Shown: one piece after another, positions 17,352 through 25,580 of the stretch
Layout of the letters: each line of letters begins with the position of its first letter
Position numbering within the stretch: position 1 is the stretch's first letter
NCBI GenBank assembly: GCA_902491535.1
Contig: CABUHS010000016.1
Span: 1-61,526 of the forward strand
Direction: 5' to 3'
DNA length: 61,526 nucleotides
Origin: an uncultured Eubacteriales bacterium
GTDB taxonomy: Bacteria; Bacillota; Clostridia; Oscillospirales; CAG-272
Notes under the pieces: model-generated
The model's input: only the letters and a program-made list of their open reading frames with translations
What the model was told of the DNA's origin: nothing
Databases searched by the model: none
Made by a program: the position numbers and the translations under genes

Positions 17352-17696
17352 ATGGATAAGTTACAGGCTTTTGTAAGCGAGCAGCTCAAAAAAGAAGTGC
17401 CTGAGATCAATGTAGGTGATACTGTTAAGGTACACGACAAGATCAAAGAGGGCACAAGAGAAAGAATTCAGATCTTCGAGGGAACTATTATTTCGAAGCG
17501 CGGAGGCGGAATCAGTGAGACATTTACTGTTCGCCGTGTATCCTACGGTGTAGGCGTTGAGAAAACATTCCCGATCCATTCTCCCCATGTTGAGAAGGTT
17601 GAGATCGTTCGCCGCGGTAAGGTTCGCCGCGCTAAGCTTTACTATCTGCGCGACAGAGTAGGTAAGGCGTCCAAGGTTAAAGAGCAGATCGTCTGA
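17352..17696 (+). CDS. rplS: Large subunit ribosomal protein bL19
   Basis: The 114-residue product, MDKLQAFVSEQLKK onwards, matches bL19 across its length, including VKVHDKIKEGTRERIQIFEG and the C-terminal RRAKLYYLRDRVGKA. It sits at the 30S-50S interface. The ATG at 17352 follows AAGGAGG; an earlier in-frame start at 17262 is rejected because it lies in the promoter/leader. It is monocistronic with its own promoter and terminator, unusual because rplS normally lies beside trmD and lepB. Confidence 0.98.
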   Translation: MDKLQAFVSEQLKKEVPEINVGDTVKVHDKIKEGTRERIQIFEGTIISKRGGGISETFTVRRVSYGVGVEKTFPIHSPHVEKVEIVRRGKVRRAKLYYLRDRVGKASKVKEQIV

Positions 17697-17728
17697 TTGC
17701 TTGAAACCTTAGTCACAAAAAGAAATTT

Positions 17729-17760
17729 ACAGCCGTCCGCATTGCGGACGGCTGTATTTC
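17729..17760 (+). terminator. Intrinsic terminator of rplS
   Basis: ACAGCCGTCCGC (17729-17740) and GCGGACGGCTGT (17744-17755) form a perfect 12-bp stem followed by ATTTCGTT. The T-run is short but the stem is strong. Confidence 0.8.
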
Positions 17761-17801
17761 GTTCCTGCTTTTTGAATGCCGAATAACAGCGCGAATCATC
17801 A

Positions 17802-18317
17802 TTATCTGAATCGTCCCATTTCTTCCCGTGCTTGCTGCTCCTTCAATTCTTGTGCTAGCTTTTGTTGTTTTAACCGATATTCTTTGACATCCTTTGACAT
17901 ATCAAATATCCCCCAAATAAGATAAATAATATGCGGAACGAGATAAACACAGAATGCCCATACCACATGCCACCATTCGGAAATGAAGAAAATACACGGA
18001 ATGTAAAAAGGAATCGTAAACCAGTAAATCAAAGACATCCAATAAAAATCATTCATATATTTGTCGGTAAACGTATAATCCATATCATCGGAAAAATAGT
18101 AATCAATCCAAAGTCTTTGTGAATACATCACGCCTTTATGACGAAGACGATAAACATCTATTCCGTAGATGATTGAAGCGATCATTATTGTTATAGGAGC
18201 ATATGATGGCTCGGAAATAGCAGCTTTATCTTTAAAAACAATTAATGGAATTACATTGATTAAAACAGAAAACGCAAAAAGAGAAATAAATATCAATATT
18301 TTTTTTCGTTTTTTCAT
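17802..18317 (-). CDS. Hypothetical multi-pass membrane protein
   Basis: Not recognised. The 171 residues contain about four hydrophobic helices: roughly 7-28, 42-55, 95-112 and 117-137. A short helical, charged tail rich in K, E and Q follows (about 143-171). A Shine-Dalgarno GGGAG precedes the ATG. It is a single gene, with lower G+C than its neighbours. No catalytic motif is visible. Confidence 0.7.
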   Translation of the reverse strand: MKKRKKILIFISLFAFSVLINVIPLIVFKDKAAISEPSYAPITIMIASIIYGIDVYRLRHKGVMYSQRLWIDYYFSDDMDYTFTDKYMNDFYWMSLIYWFTIPFYIPCIFFISEWWHVVWAFCVYLVPHIIYLIWGIFDMSKDVKEYRLKQQKLAQELKEQQAREEMGRFR

Positions 18318-18546
18318 TTTTATAATCTCCCGGGAAATATTTTATATCTGATTATATTATTTATAGTTCTGTCAAAACACATAGCATAAGAAGATTATTT
18401 TTGGATTCTTTTTAATTGTAAATTGTTTTAGTATAAACCGTTCCACATTAAGAATATCATATCATTGTTTTAATGTCAATAATACCTTATGCCAATTAAT
18501 AAAATTGGTGAATTCTCGGATCTTTGTTTGTATCACCGAAAAATAT

Positions 18547-18580
18547 ACAGCCATATTCTCTTGAATACGGCTGTTCATTT
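18547..18580 (-). terminator. Hairpin in the 18318-18710 intergenic region
   Basis: ACAGCCATATTC pairs with GAATACGGCTGT (18547-18574), followed by TTCATTTTTAT on the plus strand. It sits between two minus-strand genes; its reading strand is uncertain. The rest of this 393-bp AT-rich gap shows nothing else I can name. Confidence 0.45.
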
Positions 18581-18710
18581 TTATGCTTTAAAGTTGATTT
18601 GTTAAAAAATAGATTATTGTTTAAAAACCTTTTGAAAACTTATGTAATTAATATGTTTTATGATTTTTGAAATAAAGTGTATATATTCTGTGAGTATGTT
18701 TGAAAAATGA

Positions 18711-19193
18711 TCAGTTTTGTTCAGATGTCCATCCTTTGCATACATCGATCCATTCCTCATATCCGGAGTATTTTTCAAGCTCAGGTATGGAAAGCTCTAT
18801 TGCACTGTTACTGCTTCCGCATGCCGGAAATACTGTTTCGAATCTTTTAAGTGATTCGTCAAGAAATACTCTTACTCCGTTATTTATTCCGAACGGACAT
18901 ACTCCGCCGACTGAATGGCCGATTAATGTCTCGACGGTATCTGCCGGGAGCATTTTGGCTTTTACTCCGAATTTTGATTTGAATTGGGCATTGTCGACTT
19001 TGGCGTCGCCGGCTGCTACGATCAGTATCGGAGTATCTGCGACCGAGAAAGAAAGCGTTTTGGCTATTTTTTCGGGAAGACATCCGAGCGCTGCCGCAGC
19101 AAGCCCAACGGTTGCACTGGATACGTCAAATTCAAGTATACGGTTTTCGATACCGTATTTTTCAAAATGTTTTTTTACTTTTTCAATAGACAT
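18711..19193 (-). CDS. YbaK/EbsC family aminoacyl-tRNA deacylase
   Basis: The 160-residue protein has the YbaK editing-domain pattern: IAKTLSFSVADTPILIVAAGDAKVD, HSVGGVCPFG, and RVFLDESLKRFETVFPACGS. Such proteins hydrolyse mischarged aminoacyl-tRNAs, typically Cys- or Ala-tRNA(Pro), in trans. It stands alone, with AGGAG before the ATG. The exact tRNA substrate cannot be told from sequence. Confidence 0.93.
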   Translation of the reverse strand: MSIEKVKKHFEKYGIENRILEFDVSSATVGLAAAALGCLPEKIAKTLSFSVADTPILIVAAGDAKVDNAQFKSKFGVKAKMLPADTVETLIGHSVGGVCPFGINNGVRVFLDESLKRFETVFPACGSSNSAIELSIPELEKYSGYEEWIDVCKGWTSEQN

Positions 19194-19312
19194 TTTTATC
19201 TCCTGTCTGATAATATATCTTATATTTTGCGGAGGAAATAATTCTCCGTGATTTTGTATTATTATGAAAACTGTTTGGGTGATATTTTATTTACTTCAGA
19301 ATGGACTTCTTG

Positions 19313-19873
19313 TCAGTATTCATTATAAAATATCATATTATACGCAATGCAGCATTCATCCGACGGATTGCTGTAAATGTGAGGAACATTTGCTTTGAAC
19401 CGCAGGGCTTTGTCTTCAGCCAGAGTTATGCTTTCATTATTTACGGTAACATTGAGTTTTCCGCGGGCTATGAAAATATATTCTTCTACGCCGTCGGTAT
19501 GCGGTGGTGACTTGTGTATAACGCCGGAATCAAACTCTATCAGAAAAATTTCCATTCCGGCAGTCGGAGAAAACGGGAAAATCGCATACGCCCGCATCTG
19601 TCCGTTCTCTTCGCTTATCATCTCGCTGAATGATTTTTCTGCAATGCTATATTCGGTTGACGGATTCCGGCAGAAAGATGATATCGGGATCTTTAGTCCT
19701 GTGGAAATTTTCCACAGGGTGTTTATTGTCGGAGATGATTTCCCGTGTTCGATCTGTCCGAGCATAGGCTTGCTTACACCGGTAACCGATGCTGCGGCAT
19801 CAAGCGACAGACCGAGTGACATTCTGATTTCTTTTAAGCGTTCGCCGATTTTCAGATATGTTTTATCATTCAT
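19313..19873 (-). CDS. Xre-family transcriptional regulator with C-terminal cupin domain
   Basis: The 186-residue protein has an N-terminal helix-turn-helix (about 8-62, LGLSLDAAASVTGVSKPMLGQIEHG) and a C-terminal cupin (about 110-180, SPPHTDGVEEYIFIARGKL). Such regulators sense a small molecule with the cupin and often control transport or metabolic genes. The start at 19873 is chosen over 19915 because the promoter's -10 element overlaps the longer start. A strong inverted repeat over its own promoter suggests autoregulation. Confidence 0.9.
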   Translation of the reverse strand: MNDKTYLKIGERLKEIRMSLGLSLDAAASVTGVSKPMLGQIEHGKSSPTINTLWKISTGLKIPISSFCRNPSTEYSIAEKSFSEMISEENGQMRAYAIFPFSPTAGMEIFLIEFDSGVIHKSPPHTDGVEEYIFIARGKLNVTVNNESITLAEDKALRFKANVPHIYSNPSDECCIAYNMIFYNEY

Positions 19874-19895
19874 AAAATAATTACATCTCCGTATG

Positions 19896-19944
19896 TTATG
19901 ATATGATTTGATCATATTATAACATATATAGAATTAAAAATCAA
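19896..19944 (-). promoter_or_regulatory. Promoter and operator of the Xre-cupin regulator
   Basis: On the minus strand TTGATT (19939-19944), 17-bp spacer, TATAAT (19916-19921). A near-perfect inverted repeat, TTATGATATGA (19896-19906) and TCATATTATAA (19912-19922), one mismatch and a 5-bp spacer, covers the -10 box. The position fits a repressor site for the regulator itself. Confidence 0.65.
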
Positions 19945-20119
19945 CACATGATCTGAAAAATTATTATAATTAAATAATTTAGATATTTCAGCAAAGTCAT
20001 TATGCCAAAGGTTTTGAGGCGAAGTTATTTGGCTTGACGATTTAATTTTTAACGTTTTTTTGCTGCAAAAGTGGAATAAAAAGGTGTCGGTATTTTATAT
20101 GATCAGAATATTTTTTATA

Positions 20120-20148
20120 TTGACAATAGAGAACTTTGGTGATATAAT
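20120..20148 (+). promoter_or_regulatory. Sigma-A type promoter for the polysaccharide operon
   Basis: Consensus TTGACA (20120-20125), 17-bp spacer, TATAAT (20143-20148). The transcript would carry a leader of about 245 nt before cpsC. The stretch 19945-20119 holds nothing else I recognise. Confidence 0.85.
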
Positions 20149-20154
20149 TAAGTG

Positions 20155-20397
20155 AATTAAAAACAGCTGTTAAGACATAGAAATATGTCGGTAATTATTT
20201 TTACGGTTAGTAATCTGAATTTGTTTTTCGAATAATTATTGCCGAAAACATTATACATATTATGAATGCCGTTTTTTGTTTTTAAATCGTTTTTATATTT
20301 TTATAATTGCAATTAATATCTGAGTTGCAGTACTTATAATTGTAATTGCTTACGGCTTTACTTATATAATTGACAGAGAGGATATAATCGTATAAAC
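20155..20397 (+). promoter_or_regulatory. Long AT-rich leader of the polysaccharide operon
   Basis: About 245 nt of untranslated leader. It holds an imperfect 15-bp direct repeat starting TTATAATTG at 20301 and 20334 (33-bp period) and several small hairpins. Long leaders before capsule operons in Bacillota can carry antitermination elements; none is identified here with certainty. Confidence 0.4.
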
Positions 20398-21180
20398 ATG
20401 GATTTGAAGAATAAAAAAAGCGGCGAAGAAGAATATAGCATAGACATTATACGGTTGATAAAAAATCTGTGGCATCGTGCATGGATTATAGTTCTTGCTT
20501 CCGTTATAGCCGGCGGAGCTGCATTTGCGTGGGCTTCATATATGATAGCGCCGAGATATTCATCAAGTATAATGATGTATGTCAATACGAGTTCAATATC
20601 TCTCGGCGGCACAAGCTTAAGTCTTGGTGAGCTTAATGCCGCGCAGAGTCTTGTTAAGACGTATATTGTTATTTTGAAGAGCCGTACAACTCTCGAAAAG
20701 GTGATAAGCGAAGCCGAACTTGATTATACATACAATCAACTTCTCGGAATGATAAGCGCGAGCGATGTGGACAATACAGAAATTTTCAGGATTACTGTCA
20801 CGGCTGGCGATCCTTATGAAGCCGAAAAAATTGCAAGCTGTATTGCGGAGGTACTTCCGGTAAGAGTTGCCGATACAATAGACGGATGTTCGATGCGTCT
20901 TGTTGACGGTGCTATAGTTGAGACTGCAAAAAAATATCCGAGCATTACGGGTTATACCGAACGCGGACTGATTATCGGATTTGTGCTTTCGTGTCTTGTT
21001 CTTATTGTTATTGATCTGTTTGATGATGTTATCCGCGATGAGGATTATATTATTCAAAGGTATGATATTCCTGTTTTGACAAGAGTTCCTAACCTGTTTG
21101 AAGAAAATTCTTCTAAGTATTATTACAGAAGCCGAGGCTCCTCTAATATCAGAAAGGAAAACGACGGGACTTTTGAATAA
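20398..21180 (+). CDS. Polysaccharide co-polymerase / kinase activator, Wzz-CpsC type
   Basis: The 260-residue protein opens with EEYSIDIIRLIKNLWHRAW, typical of CpsC/YveK proteins, and has two membrane helices (about 28-50 and 188-206) flanking an extracellular Wzz domain. It sets glycan chain length and activates the partner tyrosine kinase encoded next. The cytoplasmic C-terminal tail of about 50 residues would meet the kinase. The Shine-Dalgarno is weak and far from the ATG (GAGAGG, 16 nt). Confidence 0.9.
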   Translation: MDLKNKKSGEEEYSIDIIRLIKNLWHRAWIIVLASVIAGGAAFAWASYMIAPRYSSSIMMYVNTSSISLGGTSLSLGELNAAQSLVKTYIVILKSRTTLEKVISEAELDYTYNQLLGMISASDVDNTEIFRITVTAGDPYEAEKIASCIAEVLPVRVADTIDGCSMRLVDGAIVETAKKYPSITGYTERGLIIGFVLSCLVLIVIDLFDDVIRDEDYIIQRYDIPVLTRVPNLFEENSSKYYYRSRGSSNIRKENDGTFE

Positions 21181-21240
21181 GCGGCGCAGATTGTTTTTCT
21201 TTGCGTGTATGCTTTGACAGAAAACCGAAAAGGTATATAT

Positions 21241-21999
21241 ATGAATTCAAAAAAAGAAACAAATTTGAATAATAAGGTGAAACACAAAATACTGCACAAG
21301 AATCTGAATTTTGCTGCGGCTGAAGCGTATAAGCTTTTACGTACAAATTTAGCGTTTACACTTTCGGACAAGTCTCATGGGTGCCGTGTTATCGGTGTTA
21401 CAAGTTCGATCCGCTCAGAAGGTAAATCAGTCACTTCGGTCAATCTCTCGTATTCGCTTGCGGAAAGCGGTAAAAAGGTTCTGCTGATAGACGCAGATAT
21501 GAGATTGCCGACAGTCGGCAAAAAAATGGATATGGCAAATTCACCAGGTCTGTCGAATATACTTGTTGCGGGAGACGGTGAAACCGAGATACAGGTTAGA
21601 AGTTCTAAAGTATCCGATAAATGGTTTATACTGACTTCGGGTGACATTCCTCCGAATCCTAACGAGCTTCTCGGTTCTAACCGTATGAAGCTTTTGCTTG
21701 GTACGGTGTCTGAAAGGTTTGACTATATAATTGTGGATCTTCCCCCGGTAAATATTGTATCGGATGCGCTTGCGGTGTCTCCGTATCTTGACGGAATGAT
21801 AGTTGTCATGCGTGAGGGATATACCGAAAAGAAGACACTTCATGAGTGTTTAAGACAGCTTAAAATGGTAGATGCGAAGATTTTGGGATTTGTAATGAAC
21901 GATTCTCATGAAAACAGCGGAAAGTATGGTAAGCATAAGAAATACGCTTCCGGAAAATACGGTTACGGCTATGGTTACGACTATAGCGGTAAAAAGTGA
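21241..21999 (+). CDS. Capsule-type tyrosine kinase (BY-kinase), CpsD family
   Basis: The 252-residue cytoplasmic kinase has EAYKLLRTNLAF at 28-39, Walker A SSIRSEGKS ending at 63, and Walker A' VLLIDADMR at 80-88. The C-terminal tail carries seven tyrosines in the last 24 residues (Y229-Y248), the usual autophosphorylation cluster. It works with the CpsC-like activator upstream and the CpsB-like phosphatase downstream to control polysaccharide assembly. The start at 21241 is preferred over 21205 for family fit. Confidence 0.93.
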   Translation: MNSKKETNLNNKVKHKILHKNLNFAAAEAYKLLRTNLAFTLSDKSHGCRVIGVTSSIRSEGKSVTSVNLSYSLAESGKKVLLIDADMRLPTVGKKMDMANSPGLSNILVAGDGETEIQVRSSKVSDKWFILTSGDIPPNPNELLGSNRMKLLLGTVSERFDYIIVDLPPVNIVSDALAVSPYLDGMIVVMREGYTEKKTLHECLRQLKMVDAKILGFVMNDSHENSGKYGKHKKYASGKYGYGYGYDYSGKK

Positions 22000-22023
22000 T
22001 TTTTTTCGGTATATGTTGCGAAA

Positions 22024-22713
22024 ATGATCGATTTTCACAGTCATATTCTTCCGGGAATCGATGACGGGAGCAAAAGTGTCGAAGAAAGTATAGCACTGCT
22101 CAGGATGCTGTCTGTGCAGGGAGTGGATACAGTTGCCGCTACGCCGCACTTTTATGCCTCGGACAGTTCGCCGGAGGAATTTCTTGAAAAGCGTGATGCA
22201 TCTGCCGGATTTCTTAAAGCAGCAATGCCGAACGGACTGCCGAAAATATTCCTGGGAGCAGAAGTGCTTTATTATCAGGGAATAAGCGGTATGCGTGAAC
22301 TTGGCAGAATGAGAATCGAAGGTACTAAATTGCTTCTTTTGGAAATGCCGGTGTCGGTTTGGAGCGAATATATTATACGTGAGGTAGAGAATCTTTGCAG
22401 CGGTGAATTTATCGTTATGATAGCTCATCTTGAACGTTATATATTTCTTCAGAAAGCTCATGTTCTGGAACGTTTGTTATCATCCGGAGTTATAATGCAG
22501 ACTAATGCTTCATCTTTGCTTCGTTTCGGAACAAGGAGAAAAATATTGAGTATGTTTAAACGCGGTGAGGTTCATTTGATCGGTTCTGACTGTCACAGTA
22601 TAGATATCAGACCGCCGCGGATGCAAGAGGCATATTCTGTTATCAGAAAGCATCTCGGCGATGTATTTGCTGAAGATATTGATTTTTACGGAAGATCCTT
22701 CTGGGAGGGGTAA
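22024..22713 (+). CDS. Tyrosine-protein phosphatase of the PHP family, CpsB/YwqE type
   Basis: The 229-residue metal-dependent phosphatase starts MIDFHSHILPGIDDG, giving the first PHP metal ligands (H5, H7), followed by ATPHFYASDSS and IAHLERY, and IGSDCHSIDIRPP near the C-terminus. It removes phosphate from the tyrosine cluster of the kinase encoded 24 bp upstream, completing the phosphorylation cycle. Confidence 0.94.
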   Translation: MIDFHSHILPGIDDGSKSVEESIALLRMLSVQGVDTVAATPHFYASDSSPEEFLEKRDASAGFLKAAMPNGLPKIFLGAEVLYYQGISGMRELGRMRIEGTKLLLLEMPVSVWSEYIIREVENLCSGEFIVMIAHLERYIFLQKAHVLERLLSSGVIMQTNASSLLRFGTRRKILSMFKRGEVHLIGSDCHSIDIRPPRMQEAYSVIRKHLGDVFAEDIDFYGRSFWEG

Positions 22714-22715
22714 AA

Positions 22716-23519
22716 TTGCGTAAAGGCTTTTTAGTCGCAGGTACAGTGTGTTTGATTTTATGTGTTGTATGTATTGTATGTTTTGTACTTGCACTTCCGC
22801 ATAAAGACGCGGTTGTTCCGGGCGGACCTGATGTGACGGAGCATGATACCTCATATGTCAGCCAGTCTGCTGATATTCAAACATTAATAAAACCCGAGTC
22901 GGATACCGAAGCGGAATTATATAAAAGTCCTGTTGATTTTGAGTCGCTTCAGGGAATAAATCCCGACGTTTATGCGTGGATCGAGATTGAAGGAACGGAT
23001 ATAAGTTATCCGGTGGCACAGAGTCCGGTTGATGATAAATACTATCTTAAACATACGGTAGAGGGAAAATATTCCGATAACGGAACACTGTTTACCGAGC
23101 ATCAGTATAACGGAACGAACTTTGACGATCCTGTAACGGTAATATACGGGCATAATATGGGACCTGGTACCGGTATAATGTTCGGAGATCTTGAACAGAT
23201 GTACTCGGATGACGGCGGCATACAAAAATATAGAGATATAACCGTTTATACTCCGGAAAGAGAATTACATTACAGTGTATTTGCCGCAGTACCTTACAGT
23301 AACCGTCACATACTTTATTATTACAGCTGTTTTTCAGGTGACGGACTTGTTGATGAATTTATTGACAGTATATACGAAGCGAGGGGATTCGGAGTGAACA
23401 CTGATAAAAACTTTGAACTTCACGGAAATGATCGTATATTAGTGCTTTCTACCTGCTTGCAGAGTAATGACAGTAAACGTTATCTTGTTCTTGCAAGGCT
23501 TGAAGAAATTAATATGTAA
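22716..23519 (+). CDS. Class B sortase
   Basis: A 267-residue membrane-anchored transpeptidase. An N-terminal anchor spans about 5-27, and the catalytic set is H146 (VIYGHNM), C247 (LSTC) and R255. INPDVYAWIEIEGTDISYPV is typical of class B. The start is TTG at 22716, two bases after the cpsB stop, with GGAGGGG five bases upstream, suggesting translational coupling. The next gene encodes a protein with an SPQTG sorting signal, probably its substrate. Confidence 0.93.
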   Translation: MRKGFLVAGTVCLILCVVCIVCFVLALPHKDAVVPGGPDVTEHDTSYVSQSADIQTLIKPESDTEAELYKSPVDFESLQGINPDVYAWIEIEGTDISYPVAQSPVDDKYYLKHTVEGKYSDNGTLFTEHQYNGTNFDDPVTVIYGHNMGPGTGIMFGDLEQMYSDDGGIQKYRDITVYTPERELHYSVFAAVPYSNRHILYYYSCFSGDGLVDEFIDSIYEARGFGVNTDKNFELHGNDRILVLSTCLQSNDSKRYLVLARLEEINM

Positions 23520-23609
23520 TATATAATAAAAAGTAAAAAATGCCGGTGCTGCCGAAATTGGCGCTTCCGAGCTTTTAAATAAGATTTTAAATAAGAAAGG
23601 AAAAACATT

Positions 23610-24287
23610 ATGAAAAAAGTATTTAGTATTTTAATGGTGTCTGTGATGATTGTTGCAATGGGTATTACGGCATTCGCTGTTCCGGACAATTTTGTATCAA
23701 GTCCGACTGCAAATCAGGCTCCTGAGGTATCTGAGGTATCCTCATCTGATGAAAATTTCAACGGAGAGATAATTGTAACACCTTATGCCTCAAGAAACGA
23801 TCTTTTAACAGAAAAGCTCGATGAGATTCAGACTGCTTTCAACAACATAACTTCCGCGGCTGATCTTACGGCTGTGAATGCAGGGATTAGAACTATCGCA
23901 GCAAACCGTAATATTGCACCTGCAAATCTTGCGGTAAGTGATCTGTTTGACCTTAGTGAATATAATGACGCCGGTTATCAGAGAAACGGCAGTGTTACAG
24001 TTACACTCAAGAGCAGTTCTTTCAGAAACTTTGTTGCGCTTCTTCACTATGTGAATTCACAGTGGGAGATAGTTGAAAATGCCAGACTTGGCGCGGACGG
24101 CGAAACTCTTACATTTACAGTTGACAGCTTCTCACCTTTTGCTGTTGTTGTAAATACAGATTCTTCTGTTCCGTCATCTCCGCAAACCGGATATGATTTT
24201 CCTGTTGAATACGTATGCGGCGCTATTGCATTTTGTGCAGCAGCCGTTGTGTTCTTTGCAATGAGCAAAAGAGCGCATAACGCGTAA
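23610..24287 (+). CDS. Secreted surface protein with SPQTG sorting signal
   Basis: The 225-residue protein has a signal peptide (about 1-23, ending TAFA), an acidic/serine linker, a central region with no recognised domain, and a C-terminal sorting signal: SPQTG at 190-194, a hydrophobic helix (about 199-218) and a basic tail SKRAHNA. Clostridial class B sortases are known to accept (S/P)PxTG motifs. It follows the sortase gene by 90 bp, so it is the likely substrate. The function of the exposed part is unknown. Confidence 0.85.
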   Translation: MKKVFSILMVSVMIVAMGITAFAVPDNFVSSPTANQAPEVSEVSSSDENFNGEIIVTPYASRNDLLTEKLDEIQTAFNNITSAADLTAVNAGIRTIAANRNIAPANLAVSDLFDLSEYNDAGYQRNGSVTVTLKSSSFRNFVALLHYVNSQWEIVENARLGADGETLTFTVDSFSPFAVVVNTDSSVPSSPQTGYDFPVEYVCGAIAFCAAAVVFFAMSKRAHNA

Positions 24288-24299
24288 TTTTCTATTAAA

Positions 24300-25328
24300 A
24301 TGAACCGAAAACAGATTCATAAAAAAAAGATATTATACCGTGTCTTTTGCGTTGTTTTGATTCTGTTAGTGGCAGTAGCTGCCCTGATGGTAATCCGTAA
24401 ATGGGAGGACCGTCAGGGCGTTTATTCTGATACGGATACGGAGATTCCGTCTGCAGACAGAGATGACCGACGGATGGTCAGATATGACGGTCAGTGGTAT
24501 TCGCTTAAGGAGAATCAGGATCTTTTTCTTATAATGGGTCTTGATAAATTTGAGAAGAATACCGAGAGTGAATCTTATAATAACGATCAGCAGGCGGATT
24601 TTCTTATTCTTCTTGCAATTGATCATAACGCCAGAACCGTCCAAGCTCTTCATATCAACAGAGACAGTATGGCGGATATCAATATTCTCGGTGTCGGCGG
24701 GCAGACCGTGGGGACTTATGTGGGACAGTTGGCGCTTTCTCATACCTATGGAAGCGGTGACCATGACAGTTGCCGTAACACGCTGAAAGCAGTATCGTCC
24801 TTTCTGTATGATCTGAAGATAGATCATTATGTGTCGGTTACAATGGATGCTGTTCAGATCGCTAACGATATGGCGGGCGGCGTTACAGTAACGGTGACCG
24901 ATGATTTTTCGGGTGTTGACGATACCCTTAAACAGGGAGAACAAGTCAGACTTCTCGGACAACATGCCCTGAATTATGTACGTGCAAGAGGCGGTGTGGC
25001 TGACGGTACGAATATAAACAGAATGGAGCGTCAGCGCCAGTATATAAGCGCCCTATACGATACGATTTCTCAGCGTTCCGCATCAGATGAAAATTTTCTG
25101 GTTCAACTTATGTTAAAAATAAAGGATTATATTGTTTCCGATTGTTCGGCAACTAAACTCAGTGATGTTATGAATCAGATAATTGAATATGAAGTCAGTG
25201 ATATTCAGATTATAGAAGGAAGAACCGAGACCGGAGAAAAATATATGGAATTCTATCCCGATGAAAATTTGCTTCAGAAACAGCTTGTAACGCTTTTTTA
25301 TGAACCGTCAGAGATAAAAGTTAAATGA
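24300..25328 (+). CDS. LytR-CpsA-Psr (LCP) family glycopolymer transferase
   Basis: The 342-residue protein has an N-terminal membrane anchor (about 12-30) and an extracellular LCP domain: LFLIMGLDKFE, LLAIDHNARTVQALHINRD with the conserved arginine, and LLGQHALNYVRARGGVADGTNINRMERQRQ near the catalytic arginines. LCP enzymes attach undecaprenyl-linked polymers to peptidoglycan. It starts 13 bp after the surface-protein gene and likely anchors the glycan controlled by this operon. Confidence 0.94.
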   Translation: MNRKQIHKKKILYRVFCVVLILLVAVAALMVIRKWEDRQGVYSDTDTEIPSADRDDRRMVRYDGQWYSLKENQDLFLIMGLDKFEKNTESESYNNDQQADFLILLAIDHNARTVQALHINRDSMADINILGVGGQTVGTYVGQLALSHTYGSGDHDSCRNTLKAVSSFLYDLKIDHYVSVTMDAVQIANDMAGGVTVTVTDDFSGVDDTLKQGEQVRLLGQHALNYVRARGGVADGTNINRMERQRQYISALYDTISQRSASDENFLVQLMLKIKDYIVSDCSATKLSDVMNQIIEYEVSDIQIIEGRTETGEKYMEFYPDENLLQKQLVTLFYEPSEIKVK

Positions 25329-25580
25329 ATACGTCCGTTTGATTTTTTCGGAATGTTCTAAGGAAGATACAAATAGAATTTCTCAATGTTGACAAGTGAT
25401 TATCTGTAAATAATCCTGTGGCTTTACTACGGTAATTGAGTCCGTTTTTGATGTTCGATTAGTATAAATTTTGTTGCGTTTATATTGTGGAATTTGTACA
25501 TTTCAAACTATATTTACAGATAAGCTTCTTATACTATTCAAAATCATTCATCTAAAGTAAATCACAGGAAGTATATAGTT

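Noticed and set aside
25389..25420. Promoter for the dehydratase gene at a TTGACA
   Set aside because: No -10 box lies at 16-18 bp; the nearest AATAAT is at 14 bp, so it is not reported.
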